Below, in pieces: positions 17,601 to 24,050 of a stretch of DNA of 24,764 nucleotides. This DNA is from an uncultured Lachnospiraceae bacterium (GTDB taxonomy: Bacteria; Bacillota; Clostridia; Lachnospirales; Lachnospiraceae), in the NCBI GenBank assembly GCA_934402055.1, contig CAKRTC010000029.1, positions 1 to 24,764 of the forward strand. The letters are read 5' to 3'. The translations under genes were made by a program, and so were the position numbers. The notes below the pieces were generated by a model, which was given only the letters and a program-made list of their open reading frames with translations, did not search any database and had not been told where the DNA came from. Numbering within the stretch: position 1 is the first letter of the stretch; every line of letters starts with the position of its first letter.

Positions 17601-19520
17601 GCTGCCATAGGCAATTTGGACGAGGGTAGTGCGGCGAAACCTGTTACTATAAAGGTTATAAACAGCTATTATTACAATGTATTTGCAAATAAGGCGAAAA
17701 GCTTAGAGACCAAACAAATCCAAGGAATCGATAACTTTAAGTACATAGACAGTAATGGCTATACTATATCAAAAGATTACCTTGATACTGTGATGGGACT
17801 TTCTTATGAACAAATGGCATCTACCGCTGCAGACGGAATGCTCGGAAAGTTTAACAGTGGTGGAAGTACTTCATTCGGAACAGTTACCACCACAGAGAAC
17901 GGCGGAATGGCTATCAATGGCAAGTACAGCTTCCCGGGCAGTGATAATGAGCTGAAGGGAACAAATTATCCTTTCCCTACCGTTATTACTCAGGAGGATC
18001 CCTTTGATTCGGATAAGACCGTTAATGTTCATTACGGCAAGTGGCCTAAGGGTACTGATATATATTCCGACGCATCAACAGTATCGCTGGATCTTCTCTC
18101 CGGAAGCAGCGGCAAGGATGATTATTGGACAGAGGCTTCGGTAAAGTATTATGATCAAAGTTCTGTAAAGGCTATGGATACTGTGCCTTCGCTAAGCTTT
18201 GCAAGCTCAAGCAGCAATACATCCGAGTATGTTGAGGCCTCACTTACGGCAACAACTGTAGATAAGGACAGTGCAGGTAATGATGTAACGGTTCCGCAGT
18301 ATTACAAGCTTAAGCTCAACGCACTTAAGGAAGGCTATGATACCATAAGCGTAAGCTATACTGTGGGGGCTGCAACTTATACGACCAAGCTCAGCATAGC
18401 CGTAACCGCAGACTTGACTATCAAGATACAGCCTATTGATACAACTAATTCTCAGCCTAAGGTTGGAGAAACAGTCAGCTACAAGGCAGAGGTATATGAT
18501 AGAAACAATACAAAGATAACAGGCCTTACAACAGCCAACTGGGGAGCTCTCTCGAATACTCCTGCAGTAGCAAGTGTTGATAAGGATCAGCTGGCTATGG
18601 ACGCTGATGGCTCCTATATCATACCGGTAACAGGAAACAGCGTAGGAACAGCTATGCTTAATGTTACAGTCAAGGGTCTCAGATCAAAGAGCCCTAATGC
18701 AGCGGAGATACCGGCGCGCTCTGCAAGTAAGCGCTTAAATGTCACGGACAAAGATGCCACATCAGCCGCAGCTTTGTTCTATGTAAATGATGAGCGCATC
18801 GATACTGAACTTGATCACCCTGTAGCGGTTGACTCCGGAACAAGCATAGGCTCGGACGGCACGAGTGCAGCCAATCTTAATTACTGGAGCTCTGCCGTAG
18901 TATCGGATCAGGGACTTAATGCCGGAAGAACATTTACAGGCTGGATAACAGAGGATGGAACAGGTATAAGTGCGGCAAGCGTGCTTGGCTCAACGACCAG
19001 ACTGAACGCAAGCTGGCAGTGCACCGAGGTATCATTTGTGGATAACGGCTCCGTAATGGGCAGACTCTATTACTATGCAGGTAATTTCTATACCGACAGA
19101 AGTCTCAGTGAGAGAGCAGAGTCGGCACCTCAGCCTAAAGTACATAACAGAGCTGATGAATTCAAGGGATATTGGACAGGGGCAGCCTTAAGCGGAGCCA
19201 GAGTGTCGCTCGCCGACGGAACGCTTATAGCCAATGCATTCGACAACATTGCCGATGAGAATACAGCTCATATCAATGTTTATGCGGGCTTCGGAGCTGC
19301 AACAGGTAATGCCGAGAGTACTCATGAGACGGCTGTTCAGGAAGAGGCTGCACAGAGCGCTGAGAATGAATCTGAGACCGAAGAAGTAGGCGGAGCTGAC
19401 AGTACGGAACACCAGTCGGAAGCAACGTCTCAGTCGGAATCAGAGTCGGAGACAGCGGCAGGATCTCAGGTTGCACCAAGGATCATTTATCATCAGTCCG
19501 CTGACGGTTCAAAGTCTTGA
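11661..19520 (+). CDS. Giant modular pilin-like adhesin (2,619 residues)
   Basis: The N-terminus is a textbook class III prepilin: a basic 10-residue leader MLKKIRNSKG, the cleavage point G10/F11, FTLAE with Glu at +5, and a hydrophobic helix to about residue 32. A pilin-like globular part follows (to about 220), then beta-rich sequence. Three super-repeats cover about 380-817, 830-1401 and 1410-2129. Each has a V/I-R-x4-L segment (near 384, 994, 1648), an F/Y-NG...I-x-x-I strand pair, a run of GLUG-type repeats (GLFGT.., GGLAG..; about 494-690, 1108-1293, 1772-1925) and a closing Y-P-x-P...HYG-x-W junction. A Big2/Ig-like module (about 2243-2343), InlB/Flg_new-like modules (about 2367-2543, FTGWITEDG) and an acidic Ser/Glu tail end it. 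There is no LPXTG motif. The ribosome site is weak. I infer a pilus-borne, probably tip-located adhesin. Confidence 0.85.
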   Translation: MLKKIRNSKGFTLAEMLVVIAIIAIISAISVGGLLNHIKSLRQMKLDTTARTIYTAAQNRLTELYSSGNTEWNTASFESGDSDLKAKAVTEKPSDWGEESDFSKAHLYAVISDDTGMSGTSNDYTKRALLPEGAINEELYGHNWVVEFDPDNGYVYAVFYSEELDTSEFYTNDVDANFDTAKMTIVRANRESRLKNFNAKVGYYGGNISVNEKYDVTDISNYITIEDGEELKISFSVSVPIMYKKDYIDYTVSFTGMVSGAVQSYKFEGLKRNTSFRAASLVLDSLNDKAGDSFYANFCDPYRNFKDLPHLGVFNRSSFEASCILKNGDMIPGENVRVSFTAKVRDNEIAKSVTAEEIFNGLFDNDKKNDMGADRSNNEAVAYVRNGRHLQNLDKETSGVNGGKSTGTAGNRLSFTSAVQTDDIEFAAEGDGTWINAYGYRPFKPIVNQELKSYDGGTNKKSARAKIRNLIAGDVKGTDRNAGTGKVDKGTEIAETANAGLFGTFYGDKLKGVTLTGTVAHGTDNAGALAASIESTKKVTIEDCRAYLLNADVTALIGEIDKDSNATLTDRNSKIAAHALITSDSGNAGGLIGNANCDLEFTKSFASTVINGNRDNGQASAAADKNNAGGLLGHTSGNINVSSSYADSYIAGVRIGGMAGFTGSKSIIRGSYTAGFALSTKETKSVAGFMLNAEPKSDDMNRVTGSYTIFDTGSGTARYHISNKEREATRCFVDAVYYSNSSNHNEGVHGATALNKSSELKKPASDNDSPIAKMKAAGASFRFKQSETTAYNLGDNMALKTYDYPQIDGLWHYGDWIEKEVEPGTLVYYEKYKDGSWGFVSASGITTLYAKTTADNYVVDDGYALIYAEDAVSDAQKNVKVYFNTTDTTGSATVEPAGNATVVNIANGGGNTGWKKAIFRPIGKAIDNAGLKDDGTMEPQANMADFYLPISIVTADKTDRYYFNPYFAKTVVRVTEFGDASKPVFSTDASDKSIISVRTPRQLYLMSRSYSEYAAKTEGCEFTQELDLDYTKYDWDNCGVLKTILGTKDESVSTAEFELNRDKSIYLDISKLQPSIGSEAVPFAAEYNGGCHTISGIAIDNKDAGTGNMSAGLFGTVRGRLENIAFTADYSEKSKSNLAINNEFSIRGNGNKAYIGGLAGHLTQSGSINNCAVAGFVFNSYAYDHAILYTGGLAGYNEGRISDSSADMPLIRMRTNEGSNAAAGSFVGMNSGNIEECYGISYINIGRSASDSIGKVYLGGFAGNNTGNIEASYCAATSTSENIDDNKINGFAPEGRGSLQDCLYLDGGNYHYVDNVYAYNVGDENNKQLGNVSGGTLVDLIDPEKSSTVRLSDAFGKAVSSFNCGRTRNKIGGSEADPAVYPYPAIVSDAEGNKVHYGEWPVDSGYANVGFVYWEHEEGGANRGYHYYIIDGAGEVHSTICSAHDDGGVITDYGYGYYYAETDNSGNKLTVTSDWKNINVYKDKDEDEGFASAKRFDNAETALNKQFSNAYVFVLYKTTQVSDEAGKSNHAKSDKGMFLTNHTYNVGTTDITKGGAYAVCELNITGGGTAAVSMLRYVFTPMFAKSMILHSYSEGGSSTATDINYPGSDNGDKYESDKKEHDNGQLTSTETGENINILEYMKNGLPFEIRSVSQLQNINWRNDTYDALTTVRESDAITQSRYSYLRWYTPSTSDADIPSNDKHNFYWKQTHDINASAVKDFTPIGGLFDTKKTVVWSNPYSSPYIAYFNGDYNGASYKIQNIKIDSVGQTVGLFGTTICAKLRNIIMYSDSQSNKIQTNVEGKNWYCLGGLVGFAAKGTVENCSVAGYTIQDNRKYSGAADADIGGLAGFCATNIVKCSSVNDIVINRTYDNADGYTNSGNVFVGGMSGVCPGIIQDSYCGGSIGSTSATNGEIKIYVGGFIGGEWFRASGLQRLTGYRALERRPEDAEYSLPEPVIKNCYSFINLPTAGEKRIIIVAPLAAIGNLDEGSAAKPVTIKVINSYYYNVFANKAKSLETKQIQGIDNFKYIDSNGYTISKDYLDTVMGLSYEQMASTAADGMLGKFNSGGSTSFGTVTTTENGGMAINGKYSFPGSDNELKGTNYPFPTVITQEDPFDSDKTVNVHYGKWPKGTDIYSDASTVSLDLLSGSSGKDDYWTEASVKYYDQSSVKAMDTVPSLSFASSSSNTSEYVEASLTATTVDKDSAGNDVTVPQYYKLKLNALKEGYDTISVSYTVGAATYTTKLSIAVTADLTIKIQPIDTTNSQPKVGETVSYKAEVYDRNNTKITGLTTANWGALSNTPAVASVDKDQLAMDADGSYIIPVTGNSVGTAMLNVTVKGLRSKSPNAAEIPARSASKRLNVTDKDATSAAALFYVNDERIDTELDHPVAVDSGTSIGSDGTSAANLNYWSSAVVSDQGLNAGRTFTGWITEDGTGISAASVLGSTTRLNASWQCTEVSFVDNGSVMGRLYYYAGNFYTDRSLSERAESAPQPKVHNRADEFKGYWTGAALSGARVSLADGTLIANAFDNIADENTAHINVYAGFGAATGNAESTHETAVQEEAAQSAENESETEEVGGADSTEHQSEATSQSESESETAAGSQVAPRIIYHQSADGSKS
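13138..13740 (+). repeat. GLUG-type repeat block 1 within the giant pilin
   Basis: This segment encodes about residues 494-693, with units such as AGLFGTFYG, NAGGLIGNA, NAGGLLGHTSG and VRIGGMAGFTG at 20-50-residue spacing. Such repeats are expected to stack as a right-handed beta-helix. Confidence 0.75.
14980..15540 (+). repeat. GLUG-type repeat block 2 within the giant pilin
   Basis: This segment encodes about residues 1107-1293. Units include SAGLFGTVRG, IGGLAGHLTQSG, TGGLAGYNEG, GSFVGMNSGN and LGGFAGNNTGN. It is the most regular of the three blocks. Confidence 0.8.
16965..17440 (+). repeat. GLUG-type repeat block 3 within the giant pilin
   Basis: This segment encodes about residues 1769-1927. 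Units include VGLFGTTICA, LGGLVGFAAKG, IGGLAGFCATN, VGGMSGVCPG and VGGFIGGEW. It has several cysteines absent from the other two blocks. Confidence 0.75.
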
Positions 19521-19607
19521 AAGTAAGCAAAATTACGGAGAGGCAAGGCTTGGTGTCTCGGTGACGATATAAGGTCAAAGTCTTAAAGTAAGTAAAACTA
19601 CGGAGAG
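19506..19607 (+). repeat. Imperfect direct repeat spanning the giant gene's stop codon
   Basis: The 37 bases at 19506-19542 recur as 35 bases at 19573-19607, with two substitutions and two one-base gaps. Both copies contain AAAGTCTT followed by a stop (TGA or TAA) and end in ACGGAGAG. The second copy supplies the ribosome site of the following minor pilin; the first has the same site followed by no start codon. Confidence 0.85.
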
Positions 19608-19610
19608 TAA

Positions 19611-20840
19611 ATGATGCGCAATAGCATTCAAAACAAATTAAAAGAGCAGAAGGGAGCTTCACTTGTGTTGGCTCTCTTTCTGCTTATTGTTGTGACGGTT
19701 GTTGCAACTATCATAGTAAACTCAGCCTTTTCCAATGCGGGCAGAGTGAGACGAAATATCCGTGCTGAGCAGAATTACCTTACCGTGAGCTCTGCCGCCG
19801 AGCTGGTCAAGGGCTATCTCGGAGATGTTACGATGATTTATACCAAGACAGAAACGGAAGATAGTAGTAGCGGAGGCGGTGGCTCTGAAGGATGGACCAC
19901 ATATGATGGAGGAAAGGGACCAAAAGGAAATCGTATATGGGTATTTAAGGTGGGTACCGAAGACTTATATGTCAGACAGGATAATAATTCTGCCGTACAA
20001 GCGTATGAGGTACTGAAGAAAACAGGAGGTACGCCTTGCTCCGAGGCGGAAGGAGTAATGCCAGTTGGGAAAGTAACCGAAAAAACTAACGAAGGCGAAG
20101 TGTTTTGGGTTTATCCGCAGTATAGAGTAAGAACAAGCACAGGCGGCGGAACGATAAGCTCGACTTCAGAGGAGTATAGTTTCACGGATGATAAGGGCAG
20201 CAGCGGAATAAGTGATATCTCCGCGAGTGACAATCCTTTTGCATCGCAGCTTATAAAATGGCTTGAAACCAACAAAACCAGTCCGAGCGAGTCAAAAGCT
20301 ACTTATACTATCAAGTCTGACGGTATGAAGGATGTCAAGGCGGAGCTTAGCATAGATAAGGCGAATTTTGTTGACAAGAATTCAGGTGGTTCAACGGATA
20401 TGGATAAGGCTACAACCTATATCATAGCCAATCTGAGCATAGCGAGATCTTCAACGGGAGAGGGTTCAGGAGGAATCGCGGGCAATACTCTTTCAGCCAA
20501 AAACGGTGATGAAAACTATTATATGTCGGTTAAGATTCCTTTTACGTCGGTATGGGAGGAAACAAAAGTTACCAACAGCGGAGGAACACGCTCGGCAGCA
20601 GATGAGGGCTATGATACAGAGCTTAGCTCGCTCATTGATGAGCCCGATGAAGCAAATTACTCGGATGAGCCCGATGAAGCAAATTTCCTTGATGACAGTG
20701 AGGATGACACAGATGCGCTTGCAGATGACAGCTCAACAGAAGTTACGACAACGACATGGACGGTACAGACTGCATCGGCTAAGGGTGAGTCCAACAACAT
20801 AGATATAGAAAAGGGTGTTAAGCAAAGCGGCACAAATTAA
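19611..20840 (+). CDS. PilX/GspK-like minor pilin without Glu5
   Basis: This 409-residue prepilin-like protein has a basic leader ending NKLKEQKG, cleavage after G15, then ASLVLALFLLIVVTVVA (16-32). Position +5 of the mature protein is Leu, not Glu, as in GspK and many PilX N-termini; in those systems the Glu-less pilin sits at the tip of the priming complex. The exported part has Gly/Ser-rich loops (86-101), a long beta-rich middle, and a strongly acidic C-terminal segment with the 9-residue tandem DEPDEANYS/DEPDEANFL. ACGGAGAG (19600-19607) is three bases before ATG 19611 and six before ATG 19614, so the second Met may be the real start. Its place between the giant pilin and the PilV-like gene supports a minor-pilin role. 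Confidence 0.78.
   Translation: MMRNSIQNKLKEQKGASLVLALFLLIVVTVVATIIVNSAFSNAGRVRRNIRAEQNYLTVSSAAELVKGYLGDVTMIYTKTETEDSSSGGGGSEGWTTYDGGKGPKGNRIWVFKVGTEDLYVRQDNNSAVQAYEVLKKTGGTPCSEAEGVMPVGKVTEKTNEGEVFWVYPQYRVRTSTGGGTISSTSEEYSFTDDKGSSGISDISASDNPFASQLIKWLETNKTSPSESKATYTIKSDGMKDVKAELSIDKANFVDKNSGGSTDMDKATTYIIANLSIARSSTGEGSGGIAGNTLSAKNGDENYYMSVKIPFTSVWEETKVTNSGGTRSAADEGYDTELSSLIDEPDEANYSDEPDEANFLDDSEDDTDALADDSSTEVTTTTWTVQTASAKGESNNIDIEKGVKQSGTN
20637..20685 (+). repeat. 27-base tandem repeat encoding DEPDEAN
   Basis: GATGAGCCCGATGAAGCAAA and the two following T bases occur at 20637-20658 and again at 20664-20685, an exact 22-base match at 27-base period. It encodes the acidic nine-residue repeat near the C-terminus of the PilX-like protein and is likely prone to copy-number change. 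Confidence 0.85.
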
Positions 20841-20859
20841 GCTTATAAAGCAAACAGAT

Positions 20860-21207
20860 ATGAATAAGATGATCTTAAAAATCAAAGAAAAATTGATGAG
20901 CAGCAATGGTGAGTCCATCGGTGAGACTCTTGTTGCCCTGCTTGTTATGTGCCTTGCCATGCTGGTGCTCTCGGGGTCGATAGTCTCTGCGGCAAGGATC
21001 AATAAGCGAGCCTTGGATATGGAGACAGCAACACTGCTTAAGGGAACGGAGAGCTCCAAGCTTGTTGCAAAGGAGCCCGCTACGGTAAACGTAAGCGGAG
21101 GACCGAGTGGAGTTACGGGAATCAGCAAGGATATCAGTGTAATACTGTATACCGATAAGACCAACAATAATGAGGCGGATCATTTTAAGTTTTATGAGCT
21201 GAAATGA
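20860..21207 (+). CDS. PilV/GspI-like minor prepilin
   Basis: This small prepilin has 115 residues. The leader MNKMILKIKEKLMSSNG ends at G17, and the mature N-terminus ESIGETLVALLVMCLAMLVL keeps Glu at +5 (E22). The first mature residue is Glu rather than the usual Phe or Met. The ETLVALLV pattern is that of PilV/GspI minor pilins (usual EVLVAL). The hydrophobic helix runs to about residue 43, followed by a short polar domain. I chose ATG 20860 because it gives a normal-length leader; a GTG at 20815 would overlap the previous gene more deeply and lengthen the leader. No clear ribosome site precedes it, so coupling to the previous gene (stop at 20840) is likely. Confidence 0.75.
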   Translation: MNKMILKIKEKLMSSNGESIGETLVALLVMCLAMLVLSGSIVSAARINKRALDMETATLLKGTESSKLVAKEPATVNVSGGPSGVTGISKDISVILYTDKTNNNEADHFKFYELK

Positions 21208-21361
21208 TATGCGACTTATAGTGGTAAAGACGGATATATCCCGGAAAATGCCGTAATATCACATAATATTACCTGATATCACGGTATCTGAGCTTGGATT
21301 ATATGATACGGCAATTATTAGTATTGATACGTGAATATCTGATAAGGAGAACAGTCCGATA
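21208..21361. other. 154-base gap before the PilW-like gene
   Basis: No gene is visible. GTAATAT (21252-21258) and ATATTAC (21265-21271) can form a small hairpin. AAGGAG (21344-21349) serves the next gene. I found no convincing promoter. Confidence 0.5.
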
Positions 21362-21997
21362 GTGAAAAACAAGATGATCGGAAAAATATTACATAAAGTA
21401 AAGAATAAGCAGGGCATCAGTCTTGCTGAGCTGCTTGTGACCTTGATATTCTGTCTGCTCACTTTTGCGCTGGTGGTTACTGCTATGCAAGCGGCAACAA
21501 GACAGCTTAAGAAGTCTACCATGCAGTCCGAATCCAAGATGCTTTGTTCTTCGCTCACCATGTCCATAGAGGATGTATTAAGGTATGCGGGTGTAGGCAC
21601 AGGAAACGGCGGAGAAAGTGCGATAAGCGGCGAGGCGGCAGGCAGAGACAGTGAGCATGACACCGGAAAGCCTGTAAGTGATATAAAGTTCTATTCGCGT
21701 TCAAGAGGCAGGGGCAAGAACTGTTATTTTGATGTAACAAGCGACGGACATATAGTATTCATGTATCCCAATCCGGCTGCGGGCTCGGGATTGGATGAGA
21801 AGCTGTCGGCAGATATGGCACCGGGCTCTACCTATACTCAGGGTATGAAGGCGTATCTGCTGCTACAATGGCATAACGATGACACTGATATGAAGACTTA
21901 TCAGAGTTTTACCGGAACGGTTACAGTGACGGATAAAGATAACAAGGTACTCAATACCCAGAGCTTTGCCGTTGCTCCGGTCAACATCAACCGCTGA
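21362..21997 (+). CDS. PilW/GspJ-like minor prepilin
   Basis: This 211-residue protein has a basic leader ending HKVKNKQG (G18), cleavage before ISLAELLVTLIF, and Glu at +5 (E23). It has a long hydrophobic N-terminal helix (19-41) and an exported beta-rich domain (about 100-211). Length and the SLAELLV start resemble PilW/GspJ minor pilins. Position as the last of four prepilin-type genes fits the FimU-PilV-PilW-PilX type order, here permuted. It starts at GTG 21362, 12 bases after a strong AAGGAG; the ATG at 21374 would be 24 bases away. Confidence 0.78.
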   Translation: MKNKMIGKILHKVKNKQGISLAELLVTLIFCLLTFALVVTAMQAATRQLKKSTMQSESKMLCSSLTMSIEDVLRYAGVGTGNGGESAISGEAAGRDSEHDTGKPVSDIKFYSRSRGRGKNCYFDVTSDGHIVFMYPNPAAGSGLDEKLSADMAPGSTYTQGMKAYLLLQWHNDDTDMKTYQSFTGTVTVTDKDNKVLNTQSFAVAPVNINR

Positions 21998-22031
21998 GAT
22001 ATATAATTAAGAAAACGTAAGGAAAACTATA

Positions 22032-22061
22032 TTGAACGAAGGCTTGCCTGTATAGGATAAT
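22032..22061 (+). promoter_or_regulatory. Possible promoter of the wall-binding protein gene
   Basis: TTGAAC (22032-22037) and GATAAT (22056-22061) are separated by 18 bases, about 115 bases before the ATG. Matches are moderate, and the gene may also be read from the pilus operon. Confidence 0.35.
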
Positions 22062-22082
22062 CCCGATAAGGCGGTTTAAAAT

Positions 22083-22154
22083 ATAAGACTGTGTAAGATT
22101 GCATATGATTGCTGCGGAGCGGCTGCGAATGCAGAAGCTTACCGCAGTCTTAAT
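22083..22154 (+). other. Long-range hairpin in the leader of the wall-binding protein gene
   Basis: ATAAGACTGTGTAAG (22083-22097) pairs with CTTACCGCAGTCTTAAT (22138-22154) with one G-T pair and one bulge, enclosing a GC-rich inner region (22111-22127). The following T-run is weak (CTTTGGTTTTG), so it could be a poor terminator of the pilus operon or a structured 5' leader. It ends about 20 bases before the ATG. Confidence 0.5.
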
Positions 22155-22175
22155 AAACATCTTTGGTTTTGATAT

Positions 22176-24047
22176 ATGGATAAAAAGAGATATAAATTCA
22201 ATATAAAAGCTCTATGTACGGCGGCGGCTGTGGGTATGTCATCGCCGTTATTTTCATGCTCCGGGATAGCGGCGGCATTGACGGCGGGCGCATTTACAGC
22301 AATATGCATAGAACCTATAGCAGCTTATGCAGCGGATTACCGCATAGGCGCAGCCGACTGGGAGTATGAGGAGAGCGGACGTGTCAGAGCTATTTGGGAT
22401 GAGGCAAATGACAAGACCACATATACGCTTGACGTGTATCGAGGCTCTGTATCCGAGCGCAACAAGCTCTATAAGAATACCATCAAGACGAACGGAGCCG
22501 CGCATGACTTCGGCAAGACCATATCCAAGTTTGGTACGGGCACATACTATTATACTGTGTATCCGACTAAGGGCGGCAGCAGTATGAAGATAACTTCGGG
22601 TGCGCTTGAGGTTGATTCGGATATGCTGAGTGCTATACGAAAGTACATCAATTACGATTCGTCGGCAGGCAAGAAGACTTATACCAATTCGAAGGTGGCG
22701 ATCAATCTTGATACTCCACTCGGATGGACCATGCTGCCGGACGGAACCTGGAAGTATCGCATTACCAAGACGAGCTTTGCCAAAAATCAATGGCTCAGAG
22801 TCAACGGTAAGTGGTATTACTTCGGTGCGGATTCTGTAATGCTGACAGGCTGGCAGAACATAGCCGGTAAGTATTTTTATTTTAATAAGAGCGGAGATCT
22901 GTGGACGGGCGGAGCTTTACAGCAGACAGACGCTTCTTCAAATGTCACTACTCTTCCGAGCAATGTGCAGACGGCGGAGAGAACAGTAACCACAGACAAT
23001 GACAGTCACGTCTACACGGGCAAGACTCAGCAGCTTACGAGTCTGAGTGTTACATTTAAGGAGGATGAGGCGGAGCCTAATAAGGTGCGGCCTATGACTA
23101 TCATAGTTCCGTCAAGCTGTGAGATAGTAAGCACGAGCTACAGCACCGAGCCGGCAAACTGGACGCCGGGAACCAAGGTCAATATCCTGATCACGGTCAA
23201 GGCCAAGGACGGCTATCAGTTCGGAAACGGCATGAAGGTCTACGGTTCCAATGCGAGCTTTAAGTCACAGTCCGGTGATGCATTTACAAGATCACTCAGA
23301 TTTGAATATGTTGCCAAGACCAGACTGGGTAAGCCGCAGAGAGTGTATCTGGACGGCGGCAGCGTGGTAAAGTGGTCCAAGGTCAGCGGTGCGTCGCGCT
23401 ACAATGTCAAGATAAGCTATGACGAGGAGTATACCTACAATCCTGAGAGCGGCAGCAGTGATATGACCATATATATCGACGAGGGTGATGACGAGACACG
23501 TTACCATGGCAGAAACAAATCCGTCACTGTCAATGATACTCAGATCGACGCAGCCGATTATATAGGTATAGACGAGATAAAGGATGTCAAGTTCTATATC
23601 ACGGCGGTTGCGGCATCGTCGCGCAGCTCTTATTATCTTAATTCCGAGAGCGTGGAATTTACCGCGGCACAGGGACAGGTGGAGAGCTCGACGAACACAG
23701 GCTCGGTGACCAGCAACAAGAACGGAGACATGGTATTTATAGATTCCGGCGGAAGCTATATCACAGGCTGGCAGGACATCGACGGTGCCTGGTATTATTT
23801 TGAAAACAAGGGAAATGCCTTCGGACCGGGCTGGAAGCAGATAGACAGACGCTGGTATTATTTCGGTGAGGATCATAAGATGCGCACGGGCTGGATACAG
23901 CTCGGAGATTATTGGTACTATCTGAATGAGGGAGCTAATGATACCTACGGAGCCATGCTTACAGGTACGCAGACTATAGGCGGAACGAGCTATTATCTTA
24001 ATGATAATGCTTCAAACGGTATTCCGCTCGGAGCGTGGGTGCAGTAA
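22176..24047 (+). CDS. Secreted wall-binding-repeat protein with Fn3-like domains
   Basis: This exported protein has 623 residues. The signal peptide is long (1-52, MDKKRYKF... ending EPIAAYA), cleaved before ADYRIG. Residues about 54-132 read as a fibronectin-III-like beta domain. A first pair of choline-binding-type wall repeats follows (WLRVNGKWYYFG, 206-217; TGWQNIAGKYFYF, 224-236). The middle (about 265-380) is a beta-rich domain, then a second Fn3-like domain (about 387-490). Four repeats close the protein (TGWQDIDGAWYYF, GPGWKQIDRRWYYFG, TGWIQLGDYWYYLN, TGTQTIGGTSYYLND). The repeats should hold it to teichoic acids or the wall without covalent anchoring. There is no catalytic motif I recognise. 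No Shine-Dalgarno is visible before ATG 22176. It follows the pilus cluster on the same strand and may work with the pilus at the surface, which is inference. Confidence 0.85.
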   Translation: MDKKRYKFNIKALCTAAAVGMSSPLFSCSGIAAALTAGAFTAICIEPIAAYAADYRIGAADWEYEESGRVRAIWDEANDKTTYTLDVYRGSVSERNKLYKNTIKTNGAAHDFGKTISKFGTGTYYYTVYPTKGGSSMKITSGALEVDSDMLSAIRKYINYDSSAGKKTYTNSKVAINLDTPLGWTMLPDGTWKYRITKTSFAKNQWLRVNGKWYYFGADSVMLTGWQNIAGKYFYFNKSGDLWTGGALQQTDASSNVTTLPSNVQTAERTVTTDNDSHVYTGKTQQLTSLSVTFKEDEAEPNKVRPMTIIVPSSCEIVSTSYSTEPANWTPGTKVNILITVKAKDGYQFGNGMKVYGSNASFKSQSGDAFTRSLRFEYVAKTRLGKPQRVYLDGGSVVKWSKVSGASRYNVKISYDEEYTYNPESGSSDMTIYIDEGDDETRYHGRNKSVTVNDTQIDAADYIGIDEIKDVKFYITAVAASSRSSYYLNSESVEFTAAQGQVESSTNTGSVTSNKNGDMVFIDSGGSYITGWQDIDGAWYYFENKGNAFGPGWKQIDRRWYYFGEDHKMRTGWIQLGDYWYYLNEGANDTYGAMLTGTQTIGGTSYYLNDNASNGIPLGAWVQ

Positions 24048-24050
24048 AAG

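Noticed and set aside
19300..19520. Sortase anchor at the C-terminus of the giant protein
   Set aside because: No LPXTG-like motif, hydrophobic segment or basic tail; the end is acidic and Ser/Glu-rich.
20815..20859. GTG start giving a longer PilV-like protein
   Set aside because: It would overlap the preceding gene and give an overlong prepilin leader; ATG 20860 gives a normal leader.
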